Assembly (NCBI RefSeq): GCF_018361265.1
Contig: NZ_JAFLNH010000002.1
Location: forward strand, 682,001-746,000
DNA length: 64,000 nucleotides
Source: Mycobacterium sp. SM1
GTDB taxonomy: Bacteria > Actinomycetota > Actinomycetes > Mycobacteriales > Mycobacteriaceae
Direction: 5' to 3'
Under the pieces are notes generated by a model. It was not told the origin of the DNA. It saw only the letters and a list, made by a program, of their open reading frames with translations, and made no database searches. A program made the position numbers and the translations under genes. Shown here one piece after another: positions 46,800 to 56,717 of the stretch. Within the stretch, counting starts at the first letter, position 1; each line of letters begins with the position of its first letter.

Positions 46800-47105
46800 A
46801 TGGACGTCAAGCGCCTGGCCGCCGCGGCGGCAATCGCCATCGGCGCCAGCACATCTGCACTGGCGGCGGGGCTGGCCGACGCCGCCCGGTCGGACCCGCC
46901 CCCGGCGTGCCCAGACTGTCAACCGGACCCGGGTGGAGCGGGGAACGGTTCGCAGGGCAATCCGCCTCCGGCGCCCCCATGTAACCCAGCGCTCCAACCC
47001 CGGCATGTTGGGCCGGGAAACCCCAGAGGCGGCGGTGGGCAGCCGTCCTACCCGCAGCCTCGGTGCCCACCCGCGCCGGCCGGGTCCGTTGAACCGGGAG
47101 CATGA
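46800..47105 (+). CDS. Small secreted Pro-rich protein
   Basis: A 101-residue protein with a clear signal peptide (MDVKRLAAAAAIAIGASTSA, then LAAGLADAA) and a mature part rich in Pro, Gly and Cys (ACPDCQPDPGG, APPCNPA, PRCPPAP; four Cys). This resembles small exported mycobacterial proteins that begin MDVKR or MNVKR. Function unknown. The ATG is 10 bp after AAGGGAAC. Confidence 0.75.
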   Translation: MDVKRLAAAAAIAIGASTSALAAGLADAARSDPPPACPDCQPDPGGAGNGSQGNPPPAPPCNPALQPRHVGPGNPRGGGGQPSYPQPRCPPAPAGSVEPGA

Positions 47106-47551
47106 ACGTGTGCGATGCCGGCGCCACGCCCGCACGCCACCGGCCGCAAACGGGCGGCGCCAGATCGGCCGCTTTCGCACACAGTTCGCCTCGAGCCATG
47201 ATGGCGCAAGCCTATTTCGTAAGTAACGGCGGGGCGGTCGAGTAGGTCGCCAACGCTGCGTTCCCGAGTCGGGCAGGTTTTGGGCAGCTTGCGGCGCCTC
47301 GGCGGCAACGCCTGCGCAGATCGCGTCGGCCAATTTCCGGTGGGTGTCGCGAATTGTCAAGCACCTGAGACAACTCAGCTCCGTTTGTCGGGTGGCCCGC
47401 TCTGCGACCTGCGGCCCATTGCATGGCCCGGACTGGCTGCGCATGCGGCGGTGCGGCGAAAGTTCCAAGCGATCGGCACCGACGAGGTGCAACCGATTCC
47501 GATCAGCTCACCGGGTTCGTGGCGCGGCCAACGTCGCTGCCGGCCTGGCGG
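47106..47551. other. Intergenic region downstream of the small secreted protein
   Basis: No gene is supported in these 446 bp between converging genes. Short frames exist on the minus strand (for example one containing THRKLADAICAGVAAEAPQA), but none has a start site or family motif I recognise. Confidence 0.45.
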
Positions 47552-48832
47552 TCACCCGGCCGCCGGCGCGGGCAGCCGCTCGCCGCTGTCAGCCTCCGGT
47601 TCGGACGCCCGTCCCTGGCGCAGCGTCGCCAGCAGCTCGCGGTAGGGGCCGACCAGATACACCGTGTCACCCGCGCTGAGCCGGGTGCCGCGGCGGGGGT
47701 GCAACGTGACATCGTTGTAGCCCCGGGTGATTGCGATGACACGGATTTTTGTGGACAACCCGGGAATCGGCCGCCCGTCGAGCTCGCTGCCCTCGGCCAC
47801 ATGCATTGCGCCCACCATAAAAGAGCTTTGCCCCACCGAAAACGTCCCCAGCACCTGCAGGCCCATCGCCGCGCCGATGAACCACGGTGCGGCCAGCTCG
47901 TCGGTCGAGCGGACATTTTCGAAGCCGAACCGCTGCGCCACCGCGAAGCCAAGGGTGCGGTCATACACGCGCAACACCAGCGGAACGTCGGTGCGGTCGA
48001 CCTTATGCAGCGCCCCGGGCACCAGCATCTCGAGCAACACGATCCCGGTCTCGATGTTGATCATGTCGTCGCGGGTCAGCACCGCTACCGCGCGGGCACG
48101 GTCCACACGGGCCAATTCCAGCGTCGAGTCCAGCGTCGCGTCCCCGAAGATCACCGGCACGTCGAGCTCGGCCGCCGACTCCAGGAACCGGTTGGTCTCG
48201 TCGCGCTCGATCACCGCCACGTCGTATCCGGCGGTGGTCAGCTCGGTGACGACGCGCATGCCGAGCGGGCTCAGCCCGACGACGATGATGTGGTTGCGCA
48301 GGTGACGCGCGCGCCGGCTTCCGGCCGACCGCACGAAACGGCGCGAGAGCAAAAGGTCGGCGATGAACGCGACCAGCAAAGCGGTGGTGGTCACACCGGC
48401 GAACATCATCATCGCGGCGTACAGCCGCAGCCAGGTGGGCTGCTGCAGGAAGCTGTAGTCGCCGTAGCCGGTCGTGGTGATCGTCTCGGTGCTGAAATAC
48501 AACGCGTCCACCCACGTCATCCCCGGAGGGCGCCGGTAGGCGAAGCGCAACAGGATTGTCGAGCCGATCAGCAGGATCAGCACCGAGGCCATCACGGGAT
48601 AAAACACCGGGTTGAGCTCGTCGGGCAGGATGCGCGCGGCGTCGAGCATGCGCCTCAGCCACAGCCGCCGCACGCGTGTCGCGGCAGGTGGCTTGACCGT
48701 AATGCCACGCTCGGCCAGTTCTTCGGAGGTGCCGATCACGGCGGTCCAGTCGCCGGCGCGCACCGACTCATCTGGTCCAGGACAGGGCACCACCTCGCCG
48801 GGAGTGGCGGAGTTCTCGCCGCGGATCACAGC
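47552..48832 (-). pseudogene. Potassium channel copy 2, C-terminal part (pore and second RCK), cut off by IS insertion
   Basis: This fragment carries the linker, the two pore helices with TITTTGYGD, the second RCK domain and a divergent TrkA-C end. It is continuous with the N-terminal part at 50326-50780 once the IS and one 8-bp repeat are removed (GLAPVAV joined to IRGENSATPGEVV). The frame is open into the IS, where an ATG at 48868 would start MPELLHRDWDATAVIRGEN. A 2TM-RCK protein could therefore still be made. 47774-48623 appears identical to 11371-12220. Confidence 0.88.
48825..48832. repeat. 8-bp target-site duplication (left copy)
   Basis: ATCACAGC here is repeated at 50326-50333, immediately outside the inverted ends of the IS. 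This is the expected duplication size for IS256-family elements and shows that insertion was by transposition. Confidence 0.9.
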
Positions 48833-50325
48833 GGTGGCGTCCCAATCGCGGTGTAAAAGTTCGGGCATAGATTCCGCTCACTTGCGATTGTGATTTTAGG
48901 CGATGGCGCCGACAGCATCGGCCGGCGCCGCTTCGGTTTCGGCGCGTACTTCCGAATTTCGTTGCGGCAGTTTGGTCGGTGGGTCATGCAACGACCTTCG
49001 CAGGTCCTGTAGTAGCCGTAGCCCGGCCGGTGTCATGGTGAACCCGCGCCAGCCGGCCGAGGCGCGGTCGAGTACGGCCCACACCAGCTTCAGGCAGGAG
49101 TGCTCGCCGGGCAGTCGGCCGATGACCTTGACTCGGCGGCGGGTCTCCCCGAAGGTCCGCTCGATGAAATTGGAGTGGCGCACCCGGGCCCAATGCTCCC
49201 GTGGGAACCGCAGGTAGACCGTCAGCGAGTCACGGTCATCAAGCAGACACCGCACCGCCGCCGGATACGAGTCGCGCCAACGCTTGGCGAACGCGTCGAT
49301 CCTGTTGTGCACGTAGGTGACCGCGTCGCGGCCAGGCGCGATGTTCTCGGGCACATCGAAGATCGCCCAGTAGTCGGCCTTCACCTCGGCTTGGGCGTTT
49401 TTGGGCACTTTGGCAAGGATGTTTCTGGCGCGATGCACCAGACACCGCTGGCGCAGCGCGGCACCCATGCTGCGCTCCACCGCTCCGATCAACCCCGGTG
49501 CGCCGTCGCTGATCACCAGCAGCGGGCACGCCAGCCCGCGCTCGCCGAGCCCGCGCAAAAACCCCTCCCAGGCATCCCCGGACTCACTGCAGGCGGCCTC
49601 CAGCCCGACGAACACCGGTTTGCCGTCGGTGTCGATGCCCCACGCCGCGAGCACCGGCTCGGCCGAGGCGTTGGCGTGGTACGTGAAATGGCTGCCGTCC
49701 AAAAACAGGTAGTCCAGCTCCACCTCGTCGAGGCGCCGACGGCTCCAGGACTCGAACTGGGTCTTGATGTCCTCGCAGACCCGCGACACCGTCGACTTCG
49801 ACACCGCCGCGCCCTCGCCGAGCGCCTCGACCAAGGTGGCCTCCACGTCGCGGGTCGACAACCCGCGCACGAACCCGGCGATCACCAGCGACTCCAGCGC
49901 GTTGGTCTTGGTCACCCCCGCGCCGAACAACTGGCTGGCGAACCGCTCGGTGGTGCCGCGCACCTTCGGCCGGTGCAGCGTGATCGGGCCGGCGGTCGTT
50001 TTGACCGTGGTCGGGCAATACCCGCTACGCATCCCAGCCCGCGGATCCTCGCTGGTAGCGGCCCGCTGGTAGCGATCCCGGCCCAAAAACGCGCTCACCT
50101 CGGCCTCCAACGCGCACTGCAGCAGTAGCTGCGCGCCCAACTGGGCCACCCGCTCGACTGCACGCGACAAATCCTCACCACCGGCGAACACCCCATCAAT
50201 CTCTGCCTGCAACCGCTGCGCAGGCGATATCCTCTTCGACACGGACGTAGGCTCCTTTCCTCAGACTTCCCGTCTTGGAGGGAACCTACGTCCGAACCCT
50301 TTTACACCGCCGCAGGGACACGACC
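48833..50325 (-). mobile_element. IS256-family insertion sequence, 1,493 bp
   Basis: The ends are imperfect inverted repeats: GGTGGCGTCCC...CGGTGTAAAAG on the left and, read inward from the right, GGTCGTGTCCC...CGGTGTAAAAG. An 8-bp direct repeat flanks the element. A single transposase gene fills it. The element splits a potassium channel gene. Both flanking halves of the target remain without other frame damage, so the insertion looks recent. Confidence 0.93.
48896..50242 (-). CDS. IS256-family transposase
   Basis: A 448-residue mutator-type DDE transposase. Catalytic segments are Asp in LDYLFLDGSHFTYH, Asp in LLVISDGAPGLIGA and Glu in NFIERTFGETRRR, with CLVHRARNILAKVP between them as is typical. 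The frame is intact with ATG start after AAAGGAGCC, so the element may be active. The C-terminal tail is Ala/Glu-rich. Confidence 0.95.
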   Translation of the reverse strand: MSKRISPAQRLQAEIDGVFAGGEDLSRAVERVAQLGAQLLLQCALEAEVSAFLGRDRYQRAATSEDPRAGMRSGYCPTTVKTTAGPITLHRPKVRGTTERFASQLFGAGVTKTNALESLVIAGFVRGLSTRDVEATLVEALGEGAAVSKSTVSRVCEDIKTQFESWSRRRLDEVELDYLFLDGSHFTYHANASAEPVLAAWGIDTDGKPVFVGLEAACSESGDAWEGFLRGLGERGLACPLLVISDGAPGLIGAVERSMGAALRQRCLVHRARNILAKVPKNAQAEVKADYWAIFDVPENIAPGRDAVTYVHNRIDAFAKRWRDSYPAAVRCLLDDRDSLTVYLRFPREHWARVRHSNFIERTFGETRRRVKVIGRLPGEHSCLKLVWAVLDRASAGWRGFTMTPAGLRLLQDLRRSLHDPPTKLPQRNSEVRAETEAAPADAVGAIA

Positions 50326-50780
50326 ATCACAGCCACCGGTGCCAGGCCACCATAGATCTGGCGCAGCGTCGCATCCCGGGGCGCCTCGGCACCGGAGATG
50401 ACGAACTCGACCCCGGCCGCCTTGAATGGGTGCGCGGTGTGCGCCAGACATGCCTCCACGATCGCCGGCGCCGCGAGGTCGGCGACATCGAGGATCGCTC
50501 CGGGGCCGTTGTCTGCGGCCACCGCGGTGCGCAGCACGTCGTTGGCCAGCCGTGCCACCACCCGAACGTCCGGGTTGGCTTTCCTTGCCAGCAAAGCGAT
50601 TTCGAGATTTGCCGCGTCATCGTTCCCCACGCAGACGACGGCACTCGCGTTGGCAATCCCGGCCTTGGCGAGGTCAGCGGACGAGGTGAGCTTAACCACG
50701 CACGCACCGACGCTGTCCAGTTCTTCGATTATTGTCTTCGCCAGCGCGTCATCACCGCTGATGATTATGTGGCGCTGCAT
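50326..50780 (-). pseudogene. Potassium channel copy 2, N-terminal RCK part
   Basis: This fragment begins MQRHIIISGDDALAKTIIEE and holds the N-terminal RCK domain up to GGLAPVAV, then runs into the IS and stops after about 10 foreign residues. 50326-50333 is the right copy of the target-site duplication. It is highly similar to 12441-12897 in parts (ARKANPDVRVVARLANDVLR and surroundings), but differs in other segments (SADLAKAGIANASAVV). The start ATG is 50780; the frame extends to 50891. Confidence 0.88.
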
Positions 50781-51375
50781 ATTCCATGTGTCTCTGAGCA
50801 AAGTCGGCTGCGGCGCCACTCCTTTTCGCCATGCAACAATGGCTTTCTGTGTTGCGGCATAGACACCCACTTCGGCTGACAATGGTGTCACGTATGCATA
50901 GGATTATCGAACACGGCGACACACTTTTCCACCGGAACACTGATGTGCCGCAGGCCGAGTCGCTTGCCGTCATTCAACTAGTTACGTGATTCGGTCCTGA
51001 CGGGTTGTGTCTAGTCGCTGCGTAACAATCTCGACCCGAGGTCGTCACATAGATGAAATAATGAGAGCGTAACGAACAATTGAGTTAACTTGGCCGAGTT
51101 TACGTGGCCTGAGTCGGTGGTGCGTTCCCGCACGTTGGCCTGGACCAGCGGATGGCACGGGGATGAGGAAATGGGCCTGAATTGTGGGCCCTGCGCCCCT
51201 GGCTACCAATGGATCGGTGAGTCGTGGCGTCACGTGGCGGAGGTTCTGCAAGCTCAAGGCGGCTGGGAATGGAGTGGCCGTGAGTTTCGCTGGTCTGCGC
51301 CAGCCTTCCGTGGGGTTGCGAGCTGTTGCGTGTTGAGTGTAATTAAGTGTGCGTAAGTGTGTTTGAGTCGGTGTT
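50781..51375. other. Intergenic region between the broken channel gene and the IS607-type element
   Basis: This 595-bp stretch should include the promoter of the channel gene and the left end of the IS607-type element. A frame at 51090-51356 (MAEFTWPESVVRSRTLAWTS) has no family match I recognise and no clear ribosome binding site, so I do not call it a gene. IS607 elements have no terminal inverted repeats, so the left edge cannot be fixed. Confidence 0.45.
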
Positions 51376-51534
51376 GTGAATCTGGCGGATTGGGCTGAAT
51401 CGGTTGGGGTGAACCGGCATACGGTGTATCGCTGGTTTCGGGAGGGAACGCTGCCAGTGCCTGCGGAGCGGGTGGGTCGGCTGATTTTGGTGCGCACGGC
51501 GCCGGCCGGCGGGGGCGCGGCTGTGGTGTGGTGA
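51376..51534 (+). pseudogene. IS607-family TnpA, HTH domain frame
   Basis: The frame VNLADWAESVGVNRHTVYRW is the MerR-like helix-turn-helix of IS607 serine recombinases and continues to GRLILVRTAPAGGG, then stops at TGA 51532. In related mycobacterial elements the HTH and catalytic parts are one protein, so a one-base frame change separates them here. The two frames overlap (GTGGTGTGGTGA), so coupled or frameshifted translation is conceivable, but decay is more likely. Confidence 0.75.
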
Positions 51535-51959
51535 TCTATGCTCGGGTGTCCAGTCATGATCAGCGCGCCGATTTGGATCGCCAGGTGGCCCGGTTGACGG
51601 CGTGGGTGACCGAGCAGGATTTGGCGGTGGGGCAGGTCGTTGTGGAGGTGGGGCCGGGTGTGAATGGCAAACGCCCGAAGTTACGCCGGATCTTGTCGGG
51701 CCCGGATGCGAAGGTCATTGTTGTGGAGCATCGCGACCGGTTGGCCCGCTTCGGGGTGGAGCATCTGGAGGCGGCGTTGGCTGCGCAGGGCCGGCGGATC
51801 GTGGTGGCCGACCCCGGCGAGACCACCGATGATCTGGTGCGCGACATGATCGAAGTCCTCACATCGATGTGCGCCCGGCTGTATGGGCGGCGCGGGGCGC
51901 GTAACCGGGCGATGCGCGCGGTGACGGCCACCAAACAGGGACCGGGCCAGGCGGCATGA
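51528..51959 (+). CDS. IS607-family serine recombinase, catalytic domain
   Basis: A 143-residue resolvase-type catalytic domain with the active Ser in VIYARVSSHDQRADLDRQV and the conserved EHRDRLARFGVEHLEAAL block, ending CARLYGRRGARNRAMRA. It lacks the HTH domain, which lies in a different frame just upstream (51376-51534). The stop overlaps the tnpB start (ATGA at 51956). Probably not functional alone. Confidence 0.8.
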   Translation: MVIYARVSSHDQRADLDRQVARLTAWVTEQDLAVGQVVVEVGPGVNGKRPKLRRILSGPDAKVIVVEHRDRLARFGVEHLEAALAAQGRRIVVADPGETTDDLVRDMIEVLTSMCARLYGRRGARNRAMRAVTATKQGPGQAA

Positions 51960-53538
51960 TCGTCGGGATGCGCACCCGGGCGCAGGCCGCGAAGGTGGCC
52001 GCGGCCACCGGCGGGGCGCATCTGGCTGGTAAGCCGAAACCCGATGGGAAACCGGGGTTGTCGCGGTATGTCGATGTGGGTGACGATTTCGGGGTGCACC
52101 GGGCGGCGGTGGAGTCGGTGTTGGTGCTGTTCGGCCTTGATGGCGGTGACGCCGAGGGTTTCGCCCAGATGGGCTGCCCGGGTGCGCCGTTGCCGACCGG
52201 CTGGGCGGTGACGGCAGCGAAGTTCGAGGTGCGGTGGCCCTCCGACCCGGAGCGGGCGGGGTTGGTGCGTTCGCATTTCGGCGCTCGCCGCAAGGCGTTC
52301 AACTGGGGCCTGGCCCAGGTGAAAGCTGACCTGGACGCGAAAGCTGTTGATTCGGGCCGTGAGTCGGTGGGTTGGGATCTGGGGTCGCTGCGCTGGGCGT
52401 GGAACCGCGCCGAGGATGAGGTGGCGCCGTGGTGGGCGGACAATTCCAAGGAGGCCTACTCCTTAGGGCTGGCGGATCTGGCGCGGGCGCTGGAGAACTG
52501 GTCGGCCAGCCGCAACGGCACCAGGCGGGGCCGCCGGGTAGGGGTTCCGCGGTTCAAATCCGCGCGCCGCGACCCGGGGCGGGTGCGGTTCACCACCGGA
52601 ACGATGCGGGTAGAAGCCGACCGTCGCAGCATCACCGTGCCGGTGATCGGCGCGCTAAGGAGAACACCCGCCGGGTGCAACGGCATGTCGCTTCTGGCCG
52701 CGCCCGCATTGTGAACATGACGCTCTCGCAGCGCTGGGGCCGGTTGTTCGTCTCGATCAGCTACGCACTGCGCACCCCGGCCACCGCGCCGACGGTGGTC
52801 GGGCCGACCACGGTCGCCGGGGTGGATCTTGGGGTGCGCACGTTGGCCACCGTGGCCACCCTCGACACCGCCACCGGCGCTGAAACTGTTGTCGAGTATC
52901 CAAATCCGGCTCCGTTGAAAGCCACGCTTGCTGCGCGGCGGCGGGCCGGACGTGAACTTTCTCGCCGCATTCCCGGATCGCGCGGGCACCGGGCAGCGAA
53001 AGCCAAGCTGTCCCGCCTAGACCGCCGATGCGTGTACCTGCGGCGAGAAGCCGCCCATCAGCTCACCACCGAGCTGGCAAGCGGTTATGGCCACATCGTG
53101 ATCGACGACCTCCACGTGGCCGCGATGAAACGCAGGATGCGACGACGCGCCTACCGGCGCGCCGTCTCTGCTGCGGCGATGGGTGTGATCAGGCCGATGC
53201 TGGCCGACAAGACCACCCGTTACGGCACAGTGTTGACGGTGGCGGATCGGTGGTTGCCGTCCAGCCAGATCCATCACGGCTGCACCACACCCGACGGCAG
53301 CCCGTGCCGGCTGATCGGCAAAGGACGCATCGACAACTTGCTGGTGTGTCCGCGCACTGGTGAGGTCGTCGACCGCGATCGCAACGCCGCGCTTAATCTC
53401 CGTGACTGGCCGGGTAACGACGCCAGTTGTGGTCCAGTAGGGACGACGGCGCATCGGTACCCAGGCCAACCACACCGGTGGTTGGTACCGGCCATGGCGC
53501 AGACACCCGACCATCCGGTGCTCGCGAAGCATCCCTAA
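51956..53538 (+). pseudogene. IS607-family TnpB with frameshift and altered active site
   Basis: The N-terminal part (51956 to about 52660) and the C-terminal part (about 52640-53538) are in different frames. The break falls near VPVIGAL and KENTRRVQRHV, which should be contiguous. RuvC motifs in the second part are VDLGVRTLATV (Asp present), IVIDDLHVAAM (Asp where IxExL has Glu) and DRDRNAALNL (Asp present). The zinc-finger cysteines are incomplete (IHHGC, VCPRTG). TnpB is an RNA-guided nuclease in intact elements; this copy is almost certainly inactive as a nuclease. Confidence 0.8.
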
Positions 53539-53540
53539 GA

Positions 53541-53556
53541 CCCCGCCCACGCGGGG
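53541..53556. terminator. Small hairpin after tnpB
   Basis: CCCCGC-ccac-GCGGGG lies 2 bp after the tnpB stop. It could be a terminator or part of the right-end RNA structure typical of tnpB elements. The guide-RNA end and the right edge of the element cannot be fixed by eye. Confidence 0.4.
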
Positions 53557-53723
53557 CCGGACGCGACGAGATGGTAGGCCAGAGCAGGTGGTCAGGCCAT
53601 TCGCTTCTTGGCGGTTGACTGCGGGTTCTCGGGGGAAGCACCAGCGGCAGCCGTCGGTGGGGTTAGCATTCGCCTCACGAACGTCGAGGCGATCCTGCGC
53701 TAAGAACTTAAGGCGGTCCACCG

Positions 53724-55355
53724 ATGCACAGCACCATGCAGAGCCACCCGTTGACGATCACAGCCATCCTCAAATACGCCACCGGCGTCCACGGGGAGCG
53801 CACGGTCACCACCGCGACCGGTGACGGCTACCGCTCCTGTAGCTACCGGGAGCTGGGCCAGCAAGTGGCGCAGTTGGCGCACGCGTTGCGCCGCATCGGT
53901 ATCACCGGGGACGAGCGCGTCGCCACGTTCATGTGGAACAACACCGGACACCTGACGGCATATCTGGCGGTGCCGGCGATGGGCGCGGTCCTGCACACCC
54001 TCAACATCCGGCTGTTCCCCGACCAGATCGCCTACGTCGCCAACGAGGCCGAAGACCAGGTGGTCCTCGTCGATACCTCGCTGGCCGCCCTGCTTGCGCC
54101 GATCTTGCCCCGGATGGACACCGTGCGCACCGTGATCGCGGTCGGGGAGGGAGACCCGGCGCCGCTGCGCGAGTCGGGCAAGGCGGTGCTGCGCTACGCC
54201 GAAGCCATCGAGGGCGAGCCCACGGAGTTCGCCTGGCCGCAGATCGACGAGGATTCCGCGGCGGCGATGTGCTACACCAGCGGAACCACCGGCCACCCCA
54301 AAGGGGTGGTCTATAGTCATCGTTCGAGCTATCTGCACGCCATGGCGGCCTGCACCGCAAACGGTATCGGGATTGGCTGCAGTGACCGCGTGCTGCCGGT
54401 GGTGCCGATGTTCCATGCCAACGCGTGGGGACTGCCGTATGCGGCGTTGATGGCGGGCGCGGACCTGGTGCTCCCCGACCGCCACCTGGACGCCAGATCA
54501 CTGGTTGCGTTGATCGAGAATCTGCGGCCCACCGTGGCGGGTGCGGTGCCCACCATCTGGAACGATGTGCTGCACTATCTGGATAAGGATCCGGGCCATG
54601 ACCTCTCGTCGCTGCGGTCGGTTGCCTGCGGAGGCTCGGCGGTTCCGGTGTCGCTGATGCGCGCCTTCGAGGAGAAGCACGGCGTCCAGATCCGCCAGGC
54701 GTGGGGGATGACCGAAACGTCGCCGCTGGCCGCCATCGCGTGGCCGCCGCCGGGAACCCCGGAAGACCAGCACTGGGCATTCCGCGCCACCCAGGGCCGG
54801 CCGGTGTGCGGCGTGGAGGCCCGGATTGTCGACGACGACGACAACGTGCTGCCGAATGACGGGGTTGCCGTTGGCGAGTTGGAGGTTCGCGGCCCGTGGG
54901 TCACCGGGTCCTACTACAAGGGGCACGATGAGTCCAAGTTCAAATCGGGATGGTTGCGCACCGGTGATGTAGGCCGCATCGACGAGTACGGTTTCATCAC
55001 GCTGACCGACCGCGCCAAAGACGTGATCAAGTCCGGCGGTGAGTGGATCTCGTCGGTCGAGCTGGAGAATTGGCTGGTAGCACATCCGGACGTGGTCGAG
55101 GCCGCCGTGGTCGGGGTTCCCGACGAGCGCTGGCAGGAACGCCCGCTGGCCGCCGTCGTCGTCCGGGAAGGCGCGTCGGTCGCCGCCGATCAGCTGCGAC
55201 GCTTTCTGGCCGATAAGGTCGCTCGGTGGTGGCTGCCGGAGCGATGGACATTCGTAGACGAGATTCCCCGCACCAGCGTCGGCAAGTACGACAAGAAGAC
55301 CATCCGCTCGCGTTACGCCCAGAACCGCTATCAGGTGATCGAGGTGCGTGACTGA
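53724..55355 (+). CDS. fadD14: FadD14-type acyl-CoA/AMP ligase
   Basis: A 543-residue adenylate-forming enzyme that activates a medium- or long-chain fatty acid as acyl-AMP and then acyl-CoA. Motifs in order: the ATP loop CYTSGTTGHPKGVVYSH (about 190), the A4-type region PMFHANAWGLPYA, QAWGMTETSPLA, GWLRTGDVG, and the C-terminal catalytic Lys in RTSVGKYDKK. Length equals that of M. tuberculosis FadD14 (Rv1058) as I recall it. The start is ATG 53724; a second ATG lies four codons in. Confidence 0.93.
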   Translation: MHSTMQSHPLTITAILKYATGVHGERTVTTATGDGYRSCSYRELGQQVAQLAHALRRIGITGDERVATFMWNNTGHLTAYLAVPAMGAVLHTLNIRLFPDQIAYVANEAEDQVVLVDTSLAALLAPILPRMDTVRTVIAVGEGDPAPLRESGKAVLRYAEAIEGEPTEFAWPQIDEDSAAAMCYTSGTTGHPKGVVYSHRSSYLHAMAACTANGIGIGCSDRVLPVVPMFHANAWGLPYAALMAGADLVLPDRHLDARSLVALIENLRPTVAGAVPTIWNDVLHYLDKDPGHDLSSLRSVACGGSAVPVSLMRAFEEKHGVQIRQAWGMTETSPLAAIAWPPPGTPEDQHWAFRATQGRPVCGVEARIVDDDDNVLPNDGVAVGELEVRGPWVTGSYYKGHDESKFKSGWLRTGDVGRIDEYGFITLTDRAKDVIKSGGEWISSVELENWLVAHPDVVEAAVVGVPDERWQERPLAAVVVREGASVAADQLRRFLADKVARWWLPERWTFVDEIPRTSVGKYDKKTIRSRYAQNRYQVIEVRD

Positions 55356-55470
55356 GCGCGACGATGACAACCGCACGAGCCTTCGGGCGCACGAGCCTTC
55401 GGGTCGGCCACCGGCCCGGCCCGGATGCGGCGCCTCACCGCCGCACCGCCGCATTGGCGGTTCCGGGCGC

Positions 55471-56568
55471 CTAAGTTTCGAGCGCGGTCGGTGCAGCCTC
55501 TTCCGTCCCGGTTTCCAGTGTGTCCAGGGCACGCGCGGCCAGCATCCGGCCCGCGGCGATCACCTCTGCCGCGCGGTGAAAATCCAGGCTGCGGCATGTC
55601 GAACGCGGGATCTCGATCAGCACATCGGGCGGGTAGGCGGCCAGCGTATGACGCGCCAGTGCGGCCTGGGCGATGTCGATGGTGCGGTTCATCACCTCGA
55701 AGGTGCCCAGCTTAGGCACCTCGGCTTCTTCGACGTCGCCGGCCGGCTGCCCCACGTACGCGGGAGCGGGCGCACCGTCGGATTCTGAATTCGACGCGCC
55801 GAACCGCTGTAGCATTGCCCGCGCCGTCGGTCGGTCCAGCAGTGACCGGGCGGCACTGATGTCAAAAAGAGCAGAAGTGCTGCGCACCATGCGGTTTAGC
55901 CACTCCGAGGTGGCTTTGGGCTCTGTATCGCGGCTGCCGTGGGTTTCGGTGCCGCCCAGGCTGACCGCGATGGTGAGCGCCGCGCCGGCGGCCGCGATGG
56001 GCGCCATCGGCAATGGGTCGAGGATTCCGCCGTCGGCGAGCAGGCGTCCGTCGGTCGCGTAGGGGGCGATCACTCCGGGGATCGCAATCGAAGCCCGGAT
56101 GGCCTCATCGAGCCGGCCGCGTTGCAGCCAGACCGACTTGCCGGCCAAAAGATCGGTCGCCACCGCGGTGAACGGGATCGGTAAGCGCTCGATGGTGACC
56201 GTGCCGAGAATGTCGTGCACCGCGTCCAGGATTTTTTCGGCGCGCAGCACCCCCGCCGCTGTGATGGAGGGGTCGAGGAGCCGCAGGATCGCCCGCTGCG
56301 TCAACGACCGCGCCCACTCGCTGAACTCGTCGAGTTTCCCCGCCGCGTACAGGCCACCGACCAACGCGCCCATCGAGGAACCGGCGATCCCGACTATGCG
56401 GTAGCCGCGCTCACGGAGCTCGGTTATCACCCCGATGTGGGCGTACCCGCGAGCACCGCCGCTGCCCAGTGCCAGCGCCACCCGGGTCGGCGCGGGCCGG
56501 CCCACCCGACCGGCGTTGAGCCGCAATACGCCGCGTCCGGGCAATGGCTCGCCCACAAAGCTGCCCAT
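55471..56568 (-). CDS. Patatin-like phospholipase
   Basis: A 365-residue patatin-domain acyl hydrolase, similar to Rv1063c. The oxyanion loop is GSGGARGYAHIG (about residue 36), the nucleophile Ser is in GIAGSSMGALVGG (GxSxG) and the catalytic Asp is in LLADGGILDPLP (DGG). No signal peptide is obvious. After about residue 230 the sequence leaves the patatin domain. It should cleave membrane phospholipids or neutral lipids. Minus strand, 149 bp beyond the end of echA8. Confidence 0.88.
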   Translation of the reverse strand: MGSFVGEPLPGRGVLRLNAGRVGRPAPTRVALALGSGGARGYAHIGVITELRERGYRIVGIAGSSMGALVGGLYAAGKLDEFSEWARSLTQRAILRLLDPSITAAGVLRAEKILDAVHDILGTVTIERLPIPFTAVATDLLAGKSVWLQRGRLDEAIRASIAIPGVIAPYATDGRLLADGGILDPLPMAPIAAAGAALTIAVSLGGTETHGSRDTEPKATSEWLNRMVRSTSALFDISAARSLLDRPTARAMLQRFGASNSESDGAPAPAYVGQPAGDVEEAEVPKLGTFEVMNRTIDIAQAALARHTLAAYPPDVLIEIPRSTCRSLDFHRAAEVIAAGRMLAARALDTLETGTEEAAPTALET

Positions 56569-56717
56569 AAAGCCATTGTGCGCGCCGGGTGGAAGCGGCC
56601 TGGTCAGCGTCCTCGGGGCGCATCGAAGCCGTCTCCAGCGCGCCCCGGCCCGGCCACAAGCCCCAGCCGTGGCCGACGGCCGGCCGGTGCTGCTGTGGCG
56701 CCAGGCGTCCCGGGCCC

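Noticed and set aside
46269..47492. 407-codon minus-strand frame across the region upstream of the glycosyltransferase
   Set aside because: Arg-rich, low complexity, overlaps the glycosyltransferase 5' end and the small secreted-protein gene; no motif.
51090..51356. 88-codon plus-strand frame upstream of the IS607-type element
   Set aside because: No clear ribosome binding site or recognisable family; the composition is ambiguous.
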